NCBI RefSeq assembly: GCF_027460265.1
Contig: NZ_JAPZBC010000001.1
Coordinates: 1,798,001-1,862,000 of the forward strand
Length of the DNA: 64,000 bases
Origin: Streptomyces sp. WMMC940
Lineage (GTDB): Bacteria > Actinomycetota > Actinomycetes > Streptomycetales > Streptomycetaceae
Direction of reading: 5' to 3'
Shown piece by piece: positions 8,461 to 19,211 of this stretch. The translations under genes were made by a program, and so were the position numbers. The notes below the pieces were generated by a model. It did not search any database. It saw nothing but the letters and a program-made list of their open reading frames with translations, and was not told the DNA's origin. Numbering within the stretch: the stretch's first letter is position 1; each line of letters opens with the position of its first letter.

Positions 8461-10590
8461 TCAGTCCATGCCGGTACCGGGGTCGAAGTCGTCGAGGTCG
8501 GCGTCCTCGCCGTACCCGTCACGGGTGTACTCGTCCCCGTCCCCTCCGTACCGCACGTCGTCCGGGCAGGACGGCCCGCCTGCCGATGCCGGCCGCTTCT
8601 CCAGGATCTCCCTCGCCCGGGTCTGCCCCCAGCTCGTCTCGTACCAGGACTGCTCCGTCTCCCGCAGGTCGCGTTCGATGTCCTTCAGCGCGCAGGAGCG
8701 CACCGGCTCGGGAAGGGCGTCGAGAGCGGGAACGGCGTCGGCCGAGAGGTCTCGGAGATACCGGACGTCGATCTTCCCCGTGCTCTCGAAGCGCTGGACG
8801 TTGCGCTCGGCGACCAGCGCGTCGGGCGAGCCGAGGCCGAAGGCCAGGACCGCGGCGGCGGCACTGCCCGCGACGGCGCGCGGCAGCCAGCGGCTCCCGA
8901 GGAACCCCGCGGCGATGATCAGCACCAGCACGAGTCCGAGCCACAGCTCCATCGCGGCGACCGAGATCCGCAGCCGCGTCAGCCCGTACGCGTCGACGTA
9001 GAGATCCATCCGGCGCAGCGCGGAGGCCACCACCACCAGGGTGAGCACGCACAGCGTGCCCAGCACCGCGCGGACGAGGGCGCTGTCGCGAACCCCTCCG
9101 CGTGGGGCCCAGCGCAGCGCCAGCCCGATGACGGCGAGAGTGAGCAGAGTGGCCCACAGCAGCTGCCAGAAACCCTGCCGCGCGTACTCGGCGTAGGTGA
9201 GTCCCGTCTCGCTGAGCACCTTGTCGTACCCGCCGAAGAGGACGGCGAGCTGGACGGCTATGAAGGCCGCGAAGAGCAGGTCCAGGACGATCAGGGGAAG
9301 GGCCCACTCGACTCGGCCCCTCGCACTGCCCTGTCGCAGGGTGAGCCGGTCCCAGCGCAGCGGCGCCGCGGCGGTGTGCGCCGCCGCGAGTGCCCCGGCC
9401 AGTCCGACGAGGAACAGCAGGAGGCGCCAGGGGGCGTCGATTCCCGAGACGTCCGGCGTCAGCTCGCCGAGCAGATCGGCGAACGCCGCGTCGGCGCTCG
9501 CGAACAACGCGCCGAACACGAGGAGCAGGAAGGCGGCCACCGCGCTCGCGCGCAGAACGGGGCCCCAGCGGCCCCTCGAACCGTCGGCACGTTCGCGGAG
9601 TCCGCGCCACCCCCACACCGGTCCGGTCACCAGCGAGTCCAGAACGCCGACCGGGCCGAGGACGACGCCCGGCCAGGTGCGCCCCCCGTGAAGTGCGAGC
9701 GAGCCGACGGCCATCGCCGAGACGACGGCCAGGAACGTCGGCCAGCCCGCGTCGCGCAGGGCCGGGACCAGCAGCAGTGCGAGGCCGCCGACCGCCCAGA
9801 CACCGATCCAGGGGCGCAGCCGTCGGCCCGCGGCCCTGGCGGCGAAGTACGCGGCGAGCGTGGCAGGCACCGCGACGATCAGCAGATTCACCCCGAGCCC
9901 GTCACCGAGCAGCAGAGCGCTGAGCAGTGCGGTGGCGAGGGCGCACCAGAGCGTCGCCGCACGAGCGGGCTCGCGCCGGGCGGGCCGGATGGAGGCGAGC
10001 CAGGGTTCTGGCCGTTCGACCGATGGACGCCACGGCTGTCCGTGCTGCGTGTGCGTGTGCGCGTGGGCGCGGCCGGGGCCGGCCCACGAACCGTGGCCCT
10101 GTGCGGCCCCGCGCGTGCCCGGTGGTCCAGGGGACCCGGCGCCCGGAGCACCGGCACCGCCGACGGCGTCGCGCGGTGCGGCCCCGAGCGGACGGCCCTC
10201 CCCCGGCGCATCGCCGGACGGGGACCCGGCTGTCGCGGTGTGCCCGCCCGGCTCCGATGACACTCCCGATTCCGGTGGCCTTCCCGACCCGAGTGACCGC
10301 TCCGACCCGAGTGACCGTTCCGACTCGGGTGGCCTTCCCCCAACTCCGCGAGGCCGGGCGTCACCGGCATCGTGGGCGGTCCGCTCGCGGCCGCCGTCCG
10401 AATGCCGCTCCCGCGCCCCTGCCGACGTCACGGCCGGGGTCCGATCCGCGGGCGTCCCGGTGCCCTCGCCCGGATCGACGTCCCGCTCCGGGACCCGGTC
10501 CTGCGCGAACGATTCTTCCCCGGATCCGGCTCGCTCCTCCGGCCCGGGCCCGGTGTCCGGGGCTTGCGGTGTGGACGGTACGTCTGGCAC
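8461..10590 (-). CDS. DUF4153/DUF4173 multi-pass membrane protein
   Basis: A 709-residue protein. Residues 1-210 are a disordered, acidic/Gly/Ser/Pro-rich cytoplasmic tail containing SERSLG-type repeats. Roughly ten to twelve hydrophobic segments follow (starting LWCALATALLSALLLGD), with the family's characteristic VLDLLFAAFIAVQLAVLFGG and a Tyr-rich loop LTYAEYARQGFWQLLW. An acidic soluble C-terminus (YGGDGDEYTRDGYGEDADLDDFD) ends the protein. The GTG start at 10590 follows GGGAGGGGG. The family is common next to sporulation and envelope genes, but its biochemical role is not known. It is flanked by the MFS relic downstream and stands alone. Confidence 0.85.
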   Translation of the reverse strand: MPDVPSTPQAPDTGPGPEERAGSGEESFAQDRVPERDVDPGEGTGTPADRTPAVTSAGARERHSDGGRERTAHDAGDARPRGVGGRPPESERSLGSERSLGSGRPPESGVSSEPGGHTATAGSPSGDAPGEGRPLGAAPRDAVGGAGAPGAGSPGPPGTRGAAQGHGSWAGPGRAHAHTHTQHGQPWRPSVERPEPWLASIRPARREPARAATLWCALATALLSALLLGDGLGVNLLIVAVPATLAAYFAARAAGRRLRPWIGVWAVGGLALLLVPALRDAGWPTFLAVVSAMAVGSLALHGGRTWPGVVLGPVGVLDSLVTGPVWGWRGLRERADGSRGRWGPVLRASAVAAFLLLVFGALFASADAAFADLLGELTPDVSGIDAPWRLLLFLVGLAGALAAAHTAAAPLRWDRLTLRQGSARGRVEWALPLIVLDLLFAAFIAVQLAVLFGGYDKVLSETGLTYAEYARQGFWQLLWATLLTLAVIGLALRWAPRGGVRDSALVRAVLGTLCVLTLVVVASALRRMDLYVDAYGLTRLRISVAAMELWLGLVLVLIIAAGFLGSRWLPRAVAGSAAAAVLAFGLGSPDALVAERNVQRFESTGKIDVRYLRDLSADAVPALDALPEPVRSCALKDIERDLRETEQSWYETSWGQTRAREILEKRPASAGGPSCPDDVRYGGDGDEYTRDGYGEDADLDDFDPGTGMD
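10285..10338 (-). repeat. three 18-bp tandem repeats inside the DUF4153/4173 gene
   Basis: Repeats starting at about 10285, 10303 and 10321 (CGACCCGAGTGACCG core, the third diverged) encode the six-residue motif SERSLG in the disordered N-terminal tail. The unit is a multiple of three and preserves the frame. Confidence 0.65.
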
Positions 10591-10772
10591 GGGACCCCCT
10601 CCCGACCGGGCACCGCGGGTGGGGCAGATAGGGCCGTCCCGCTGTCCCGGCGTCTCGTCGGCGCACGCTCGTCATGATCAACGTTGCGGCGTGGCCGACA
10701 GGTTAGCCCCGGACACCGGGCAACGCCCCGTCGCTGCCGCGTTGTGGCAGGACCGTGACAGTGCGGCGGGGC

Positions 10773-10794
10773 GGCCGGGGGCAAGGCCCCGGCC
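10773..10794 (-). terminator. hairpin downstream of the ADP-ribosylglycohydrolase gene
   Basis: GGCCGGGG and CCCCGGCC form a perfect 8-bp stem with a 6-base loop, 17 bp after the stop at 10811. It is a U-poor GC hairpin of the type usual in Streptomyces. Confidence 0.6.
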
Positions 10795-10810
10795 GGGCAG
10801 CCTCCGCCGG

Positions 10811-11719
10811 TCAGGCCACCCGGGCGGGCAGCCAGTCGGGCAGGGTCTCGGTCTGTGCCAGCCACACCGCGGGCGGCGCCCCGGCCTCGGCCGCCGCGAC
10901 CACTCCCCCCGCGATGGCGCAGGTCGTGTCGACGTCCCCGCCGACCTGCGCGGTGGTCCAGAAGGTCTTCTCGAAGTCCCCGAGCGCCCGTGCCGCGGAC
11001 CAGAGCGCGAACGGAACGGTGTCGTGCGCGCTCGTGCGCCGTCCCCGGCCGAGCACGGCCGCGACCGTGCCGGCATCGCCGTAGTCGAGCATGTCGCGCG
11101 CCCGGCGGAGCCCCTGCCCCACCGCGCTGCGCGGCACGAGTGCGATCACGCCGTCGAGCAGGTCGGCGGGCGTCGGAGGCCCGCCCGGGGCGGCGGCGAG
11201 CGCCGCGGCCGCCGCGACCGCCATGCTGCCCACGACTGCCTCGCGGTGCTGGTGCGTCGTGTACGCGGAGATCTCCGCCTGATGGGTGGCCTGCTCGGGG
11301 TCGTCGGCGTACCAGGCGCCGAGCGGGGCGATACGCATCGCCGCGCCGTTGCCCCACGAGCCCTGACCGTTGAAGAGCTGCGAGGCCAGCTCGCGCCAGT
11401 CGCCGCCCTCGCGGACAAGCCGCAGCATCCGGTTCACGGCGGGCCCGTAACCCCGGTCGAGGTCGTGGTGGTCGGCGAAGGACCGCGCGAGGGCGTCCTG
11501 GTCGATCCGGCTGTGGGCGGCCAGCACGGCCACCACCGAGCAGGCCATCTCGGTGTCGTCGGTCCACTGCCAGGGCCCCGACGGCAGCGCGCGCCGTTTC
11601 AGCAGCGGATAGTTGGAGGGTACGAAGAACTGGGAGCCCAGGGCGTCTCCCACGGACAGCCCGCGCAGGCTGGCCAGGGCGCGTTCGAGGCGCCGGTCGA
11701 GAGAGGAGTCAGCGGTCAT
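10811..11719 (-). CDS. ADP-ribosylglycohydrolase (DraG/ARH family)
   Basis: Predicted to hydrolyse ADP-ribose from modified proteins or small molecules using two Mg ions. The 302-residue protein has the family signatures in order: GLSVGDALG (21-28), the metal-binding TDDTEM (53-58), a GNGAAMRIAPLG motif in the middle, and the C-terminal GGDVDTTCAIAGG with its second metal-binding Asp-x-Asp-Thr. It starts 12 bp after the histidine phosphatase gene stops, so the two are almost certainly co-transcribed. The substrate cannot be read from the sequence. Confidence 0.9.
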   Translation of the reverse strand: MTADSSLDRRLERALASLRGLSVGDALGSQFFVPSNYPLLKRRALPSGPWQWTDDTEMACSVVAVLAAHSRIDQDALARSFADHHDLDRGYGPAVNRMLRLVREGGDWRELASQLFNGQGSWGNGAAMRIAPLGAWYADDPEQATHQAEISAYTTHQHREAVVGSMAVAAAAALAAAPGGPPTPADLLDGVIALVPRSAVGQGLRRARDMLDYGDAGTVAAVLGRGRRTSAHDTVPFALWSAARALGDFEKTFWTTAQVGGDVDTTCAIAGGVVAAAEAGAPPAVWLAQTETLPDWLPARVA

Positions 11720-11731
11720 CGCACCGCCACT

Positions 11732-12391
11732 CTAACCGGTGATCCCGTACCACTCGGGAGTGCACCAGCGCTCGAAGGGCCTGTCCAGCGTGTACCGGCC
11801 GTCCTCGCCGAGCAGCAGCACCCGCGTCTCGCCGTTGTCGGGATTCGACAGCGACTCGAATTCGGGCACCGTCCAGTGGAACCAGCGCATGCAGAAGAGG
11901 CGCATGGTCAGTCCGTGGGTGACGAGCAGGACGTTGGGCGGGTGCTCGGGCGATTCGAAGCTCCGGTAGAGGCTCTCCAGGAACGCCCCCACCCGGTCGT
12001 ACACATCGGCTCCCGACTCGCCCTGCGGAAAGCGGTAGAAGAAGTGGCCGTAGGCGTCGCGGTAGGCCTTCTGCAACCGCACGGCGTCCCTCTCCTGCCA
12101 GTTTCCCCAGTCCTGCTCGCGCAGCCGCGGCTCCTCCCTGACCCGGACGAGCCGGGGGTCGAGACGGAACGCGTGGAGGGTCTGGTGGGTACGTCGGTAA
12201 GGCGACACATAGACACTGACGCGCTCGTGGCCGAACAGCCCGCGCAGCCGGTCTCCGGTCTCCTCGGCCTGGCGCCACCCCCGGTCGGTGAGGCTCAGCG
12301 CATGGTCGGGCTTGCGCTCGTAGACCGAGTCGTCGGCGTTGCCCTCCGACTCGCCGTGCCGGACGAGGACGATGCGCCGTGGTCGTGCCAT
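11732..12391 (-). CDS. histidine phosphatase family protein (phosphoglycerate mutase-like)
   Basis: A 219-residue cytosolic phosphatase of the RHG superfamily. The catalytic motif RHGESEGN lies at residues 11-18, with the supporting Arg in SPYRRTHQT, an acid/base Glu in REQDWGNWQ, and the second catalytic His in LLVTHGLTMRLF. Many members annotated as phosphoglycerate mutase are broad phosphatases, so the substrate is left open. It begins at the ATG at 12391 (MARPRRIVLV), excluding a long arginine-rich in-frame extension. First gene of a two-gene unit with the ADP-ribosylglycohydrolase. Confidence 0.88.
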   Translation of the reverse strand: MARPRRIVLVRHGESEGNADDSVYERKPDHALSLTDRGWRQAEETGDRLRGLFGHERVSVYVSPYRRTHQTLHAFRLDPRLVRVREEPRLREQDWGNWQERDAVRLQKAYRDAYGHFFYRFPQGESGADVYDRVGAFLESLYRSFESPEHPPNVLLVTHGLTMRLFCMRWFHWTVPEFESLSNPDNGETRVLLLGEDGRYTLDRPFERWCTPEWYGITG

Positions 12392-12555
12392 AGGACAAAC
12401 CCTAGATCGGAGCGGCCCCGCACGCGGAGCCCGGTGGCACGGCCGCGGCGTGTCCTCACATGACGCGCACACGTCCGTGCGTCCGGGCCGGTCCGGAGCG
12501 GGCTCGGCCTTCCCTCCGCGGCGGCCGACGGCGGATCTCCCTGTCCGCCGGGCGG

Positions 12556-13161
12556 TCACACCGTCCAGGACGACTGAAGCTCCACGACGTCGCCGGCCAG
12601 CGCCGCGATGTCCGCCTCCGTCTGTGCCCTCAGGGAGAGCCGTTCCACCCGCTCCACCCGGTATTTGCCGTGCTCGGCGGCCGACCGCCACATGGACAGC
12701 ACCAGGAACTCGTTCCCCGGCGCCTCGCCGAAGAGCCCCCGCACCATGCCCGGGGACCCCGCCATCGCCGGGTTCCACACCTTCTCCTGCATCAGGGAGA
12801 AGTGCTCGACCCGGTGCTCGTGCACCTTGCAGTGCGCCACCCGCACCACGTCCGCGTCCGTGAAGCGCGGCTCGAATCCGGTCTTCACGTCGAAACGATG
12901 GTCGAAGAGCTTCGCCTGGAGGTTCCGGTACGTGCCCGACTGGGCGGACGCGAGGCGGTCGTGCGACCGCGCCATGAAGGAGTCGTAGAACGCTCGGGTC
13001 TCCCAGAACGCGAACACGTGCGCGACGTCCGGCCGTCCCCTGCTCCAGCCGCCGCCCTGCCCCCGGAAGCCCGGCTCCCCCAGCAGCCCCGCCCATTTCC
13101 GCTGCCCGCGTTCGAACCCCCTACGGTCCACGACGGTGCAGCGAATCCACTTGACCAGCAC
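12556..13161 (-). CDS. YdbC/DUF4937 family protein
   Basis: A soluble protein of 201 residues with two ferredoxin-like halves: an N-terminal MLVKWIRCTVVDRRGFERGQRKW with a downstream HVFAFWETRAFYDSFM, and a C-terminal VVRVAHCKVHEHRVEHF repeat ending EFLVLSMWRSAAEHGKY. The pattern of paired dimeric alpha-beta barrel units (monooxygenase-like fold) fits the YdbC/DUF4937 family. The enzymatic role is unknown. It stands alone, 164 bp upstream of the phosphatase gene. Confidence 0.78.
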   Translation of the reverse strand: MLVKWIRCTVVDRRGFERGQRKWAGLLGEPGFRGQGGGWSRGRPDVAHVFAFWETRAFYDSFMARSHDRLASAQSGTYRNLQAKLFDHRFDVKTGFEPRFTDADVVRVAHCKVHEHRVEHFSLMQEKVWNPAMAGSPGMVRGLFGEAPGNEFLVLSMWRSAAEHGKYRVERVERLSLRAQTEADIAALAGDVVELQSSWTV

Positions 13162-13378
13162 CGCGCCATCGTACGGCCAGGGGACGTGGCCTTGGTCACT
13201 CTCCCGGGTGAACGTACGCCTCCGGTCACCGACCCGACCGGTTCGAGCCGCCCCCTCCCGGCCGCCCCCGGACGTCGGCGGTCACATGACACGATGACAA
13301 CTCGCACGTGACGCGGGGAGTTGACGGCCGGTCCACCGTCCTGGCGGGCCTCGGCCGTCCACGAGGAAGGGAATTCGG

Positions 13379-13909
13379 GTGAGCAGTCTCAGCAAAGGGC
13401 TCCGGAAGGTCCAGGTGACGCTGAAGTGGGACCCCAGCCCCATCGGAGCGGCCGCCCATGACCTCGACATCGTCGCCGCCGCCTACAGGGCGGACGCCCC
13501 GCACGGCGGGCCCGCCTATCTCGTGCACTTCGACAGCCGGTCGCCCGACGGCACCATCACCCTGGACCGGGACAGCCGCACCGGGCAGGGCTTCGGCGCG
13601 GACGAGGTGATGACCCTCGAACTCGAACGGCTGGCGGCTGCCTACGCGAGGGTCGTGGTCGGTGTCGTCATCCAGCAGCGGAACGCGGAGAAGTCCTTCT
13701 CCGACGTCCCGAACACCGGGGTCCGGATACTCGACGGTCCGGTGGAGCTGGCGAGCCACGACCTCTCGGCCGTCCCGGACGCCTCGGCAGCCACGGTCGC
13801 GGAGTTCACCCGGGACGACGCGGGAGCATGGCAACTGCGTCCGGTCCTGCACGGCTTCCGCGCCGACCCGGCCGAGTTCGCCGAGCTGATGGGCACGGCA
13901 CCGGCCTGA
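13379..13909 (+). CDS. TerD family protein
   Basis: A 176-residue TerD/CABP-type beta-sandwich protein. The opening SKGLRKVQVTLKWDPSP and the Asp-rich DSRSPDGTITLDRDSRTGQGFG are the calcium-binding loops of the family. GTG start at 13379. It is not in a tellurite-resistance cluster, and stand-alone TerD paralogues are common in Streptomyces, where they are linked to calcium signalling and development. It converges with nrdJ across a strong hairpin. Confidence 0.85.
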   Translation: MSSLSKGLRKVQVTLKWDPSPIGAAAHDLDIVAAAYRADAPHGGPAYLVHFDSRSPDGTITLDRDSRTGQGFGADEVMTLELERLAAAYARVVVGVVIQQRNAEKSFSDVPNTGVRILDGPVELASHDLSAVPDASAATVAEFTRDDAGAWQLRPVLHGFRADPAEFAELMGTAPA

Positions 13910-14061
13910 GCGGAGTCTTCCCGGCGGGCCCGGTCCGGCCCACGCCCGAGCCGCCGCACCCGCCCCGGGGGACCGGTGTTGCCCGTCCCTCGTCGCCCGG
14001 GGACCGTCCGGCGCCGGCCGGTCCGTCTGACCGGCCCGGTCGCCGTGCGAGGGAGACGAGC

Positions 14062-14100
14062 GCGGGAGGGACACCGGCGACGAGCCGGTGTCCCTCCCGC
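14062..14100. terminator. strong bidirectional terminator between terD-like gene and nrdJ
   Basis: A perfect 17-bp stem (14062-14078 with 14084-14100) with loop GACGA lies between two convergent genes. It can serve transcripts from both sides. Confidence 0.85.
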
Positions 14101-14159
14101 GGATCACGCCTCGGGTTCGGACGGCGCCGGGCGTGGCACCCGGCGCGGGCCGCCCGGTA

Positions 14160-17051
<2,892 letters not shown>

Positions 17052-17213
17052 GCCGCCTCCCATATACGGGCGAAAACGCCCTGAAGTGCCCAGATCTTCC
17101 CGTGGCACAGTCTCTGTCTGATGTCATGGGCGCAGCGCCGTGCGCCGTACCCGTGACAGGTCTCCACTGCCGCTCCGCGGCCGATCCCCGCCCCGCCCCC
17201 GCGGGCCGTTCGA

Positions 17214-17726
17214 TCAGTCGGCGGCCCTGGCGGGCTCGGGGACCTCCTGGGTCGCACCGGGCCCGCTCTCCTCTGCTGGTGGCCGCTGCTCGCGCAGCTC
17301 CGCGATGGCGGCCTCGAAGTCTTCGAGCGAGTCGAACGCTCGGTACACGGACGCGAATCGCAGGTACGCGACGAGGTCGAGCTCCTGCAGGGGGCCGAGT
17401 ATGGCCAGACCCACGTCGTGGGTGGTCAGCTCGGCACTGCCGGTGGCGCGCACCGCCTCCTCGACCCGCTGGCCGAGCTGGGCGAGGGCGTCCTCGGTGA
17501 CGGGTCGCCCCTGGCACGCCTTGCGCACGCCGGAGATGACCTTGTTACGGCTGAAGGGCTCGGTCACCCCGCTGCGCTTGATCACCATCAGCGACGCGGT
17601 CTCGACCGTCGTGAATCGACGGGAGCAGTCGGGGCACTGGCGGCGGCGGCGGATCGACGTGCCGTCGTCCGTGGTCCGGCTGTCGACGACACGACTGTCA
17701 GGGTGCCTGCAGAAGGGGCAGTGCAT
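17214..17726 (-). CDS. nrdR: transcriptional repressor NrdR
   Basis: A nucleotide-sensing repressor of ribonucleotide reductase genes. The 170-residue protein begins MHCPFCRH. Its zinc ribbon uses Cys3, Cys6, Cys31 and Cys34, followed by the ATP-cone ([20 protein letters not shown], then [20 protein letters not shown] and [17 protein letters not shown]). It is the first gene of nrdR-nrdJ. Two NrdR-box-like elements 110-160 bp upstream imply autoregulation. Confidence 0.96.
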   Translation of the reverse strand: MHCPFCRHPDSRVVDSRTTDDGTSIRRRRQCPDCSRRFTTVETASLMVIKRSGVTEPFSRNKVISGVRKACQGRPVTEDALAQLGQRVEEAVRATGSAELTTHDVGLAILGPLQELDLVAYLRFASVYRAFDSLEDFEAAIAELREQRPPAEESGPGATQEVPEPARAAD

Positions 17727-17836
17727 GGTTCCCAACCCTCCTTCACAGCACGACTGAACAGCCCCGCAGGGGCGCATCGGCCCCCTCGAAGCAGCCACAA
17801 GCATAGGCGATCGCCGCGGCCTTGATGGACCGGGGA

Positions 17837-17883
17837 CCACAACTTCTGGGCGGCCGGGACAATCCAACCACTAGATCTGGGGT
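17837..17883 (-). promoter_or_regulatory. pair of NrdR-box-like elements
   Basis: Two imperfect 16-bp palindromes, centred at 17844.5 and 17875.5, are exactly 31 bp (three helical turns) apart, the spacing typical of tandem NrdR boxes. The upstream one, CCACTAGATCTGGGGT, matches the consensus acaCwAtATaTwGtgt at about 11 of 16 positions. The other (CCACAACTTCTGGGCG) is weaker. They precede nrdR-nrdJ. Confidence 0.6.
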
Positions 17884-18172
17884 TTGGTCGCCAATCCCAC
17901 CCGGAAGCGTGTCGCGCCACGGGAGAGGGCGCCCCGCGGTCCGCGGCCGCCCGCCGGGCCGGCCACGAGACTACGGGAGGGGCCCGGCGCATCCGATTCC
18001 GGGGGGCCGCGGTCACCTCTTTCCGGCACCCCGGATGACAGACTGGCGGTGGACACCCCCGCAGCTCACGCCCGGCCGCGAGGGCCGGCGCGACGCCCCG
18101 GACCCCCGGCGCGATCGCGACCTCCTATACACCCAGCCACATGCGAGCGTAAGGTGATCTGCGTTTTTTCAC

Positions 18173-18188
18173 TCGAACGTGTGTTTGG
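18173..18188 (+). promoter_or_regulatory. LexA (SOS) box upstream of lexA
   Basis: TCGAAC-GTGT-GTTTGG matches the Gram-positive/actinobacterial SOS box TCGAAC-N4-GTTCGA at 10 of 12 defined positions. It overlaps a probable -35 (TTGGCG at 18185), about 60 bp before the lexA GTG, as expected for autorepression. Confidence 0.8.
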
Positions 18189-18250
18189 CGCAACCTTTCG
18201 AAAGCAACTACCGTTGTCCAGCTAGGGAGACCATCTCGAGAGGGGCCGAC

Positions 18251-19045
18251 GTGACCACCACCGCTGACAGTGCCACCATCACTGCCCAGGACCGCTCCCA
18301 GAACCGATTCGAGCCGGTGCATGCCATGAATGACGCAGCCACGACCCCGGAGGGCGCAGAGCCCGCGCGCCCCGCTCGTTCGCTGCCCGGTCGACCTCCA
18401 GGGATCCGCGCGGACAGCTCCGGCCTCACAGACCGCCAGCGCCGGGTCATCGAGGTGATCCGTGACTCGGTGCAGCGCCGTGGATACCCGCCGTCGATGC
18501 GTGAGATCGGCCAGGCGGTGGGCCTCTCCAGCACGTCGTCCGTGGCCCACCAGCTCATGGCCCTGGAGCGGAAGGGCTTCCTCCGGCGCGACCCCCACCG
18601 GCCCCGGGCCTACGAGGTGCGCGGTTCGGACCAGCCGGCCACGCAGCCCACTGACACCACGGGCAAGCCCGCCGCCTCGTACGTGCCCCTGGTCGGCCGT
18701 ATCGCCGCCGGTGGCCCCATCCTCGCCGAGGAGTCGGTCGAGGACGTCTTCCCCCTCCCCCGGCAGCTGGTCGGCGACGGCGAGCTGTTCGTCCTGAAGG
18801 TCGTCGGTGACTCGATGATCGAGGCCGCGATCTGCGACGGCGACTGGGTCACGGTCCGCCGTCAGCCGGTCGCCGAGAACGGCGACATCGTGGCAGCCAT
18901 GCTGGACGGCGAGGCCACGGTCAAGCGCTTCAAGCGCGAGGACGGCCACGTGTGGCTACTCCCCCACAACGCCGCATACCAACCGATCCCCGGCGACGAG
19001 GCGACGATCCTCGGCAAGGTGGTGGCGGTGCTTCGGCGGGTGTGA
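18251..19045 (+). CDS. lexA: LexA repressor of the SOS response
   Basis: A DNA-damage-responsive repressor that self-cleaves on RecA filaments. The 264-residue protein has an unusually long ~55-residue N-terminal extension, then the LexA winged helix ([20 protein letters not shown] through [18 protein letters not shown]). The cleavage site is Ala153-Gly154 (GRIAAGGP), and the catalytic dyad is Ser188 (VVGDSMIE) and Lys225 (ATVKRFKR). GTG start at 18251; family homology begins downstream, so a shorter start within the extension cannot be excluded. It is divergent from nrdR and preceded by a LexA box. Confidence 0.96.
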   Translation: MTTTADSATITAQDRSQNRFEPVHAMNDAATTPEGAEPARPARSLPGRPPGIRADSSGLTDRQRRVIEVIRDSVQRRGYPPSMREIGQAVGLSSTSSVAHQLMALERKGFLRRDPHRPRAYEVRGSDQPATQPTDTTGKPAASYVPLVGRIAAGGPILAEESVEDVFPLPRQLVGDGELFVLKVVGDSMIEAAICDGDWVTVRRQPVAENGDIVAAMLDGEATVKRFKREDGHVWLLPHNAAYQPIPGDEATILGKVVAVLRRV

Positions 19046-19066
19046 GCACACTCCGTCGCTCTGGCC

Positions 19067-19101
19067 GGGCCCCGGGACCCACTGCGCCGGTCCCGGGGCC
19101 C
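19067..19101. terminator. terminator between lexA and dinG-like gene
   Basis: GGGCCCCGGGACC (19067-19079) pairs perfectly with GGTCCCGGGGCCC (19089-19101), a 13-bp stem with a 9-base loop between convergent genes. Confidence 0.85.
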
Positions 19102-19211
19102 CGTTGCGACGGCGGGGAGGCCGCACCCTGTCCCGCAGTCCCCGTCGCAAGGAGCGCCCGCGCCGCCTCACGGAGCGACCTCGGCGCCTGCCCGCCTCTC
19201 CTTCTCCCGGC

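Noticed and set aside
8257..10260. Long plus-strand open frame across the DUF4153/4173 gene
   Set aside because: Arg/Glu/Gln-rich translation without domains; the minus-strand membrane protein explains the region.
13225..13270. tRNA T-loop-like GGTTCGA (also near 23101)
   Set aside because: No cloverleaf arms can be drawn around either occurrence.
17727..18250. Cobalamin riboswitch ahead of nrdR-nrdJ
   Set aside because: No B12-box-like conserved core was found; NrdR-box-like elements are the only regulatory candidates seen.
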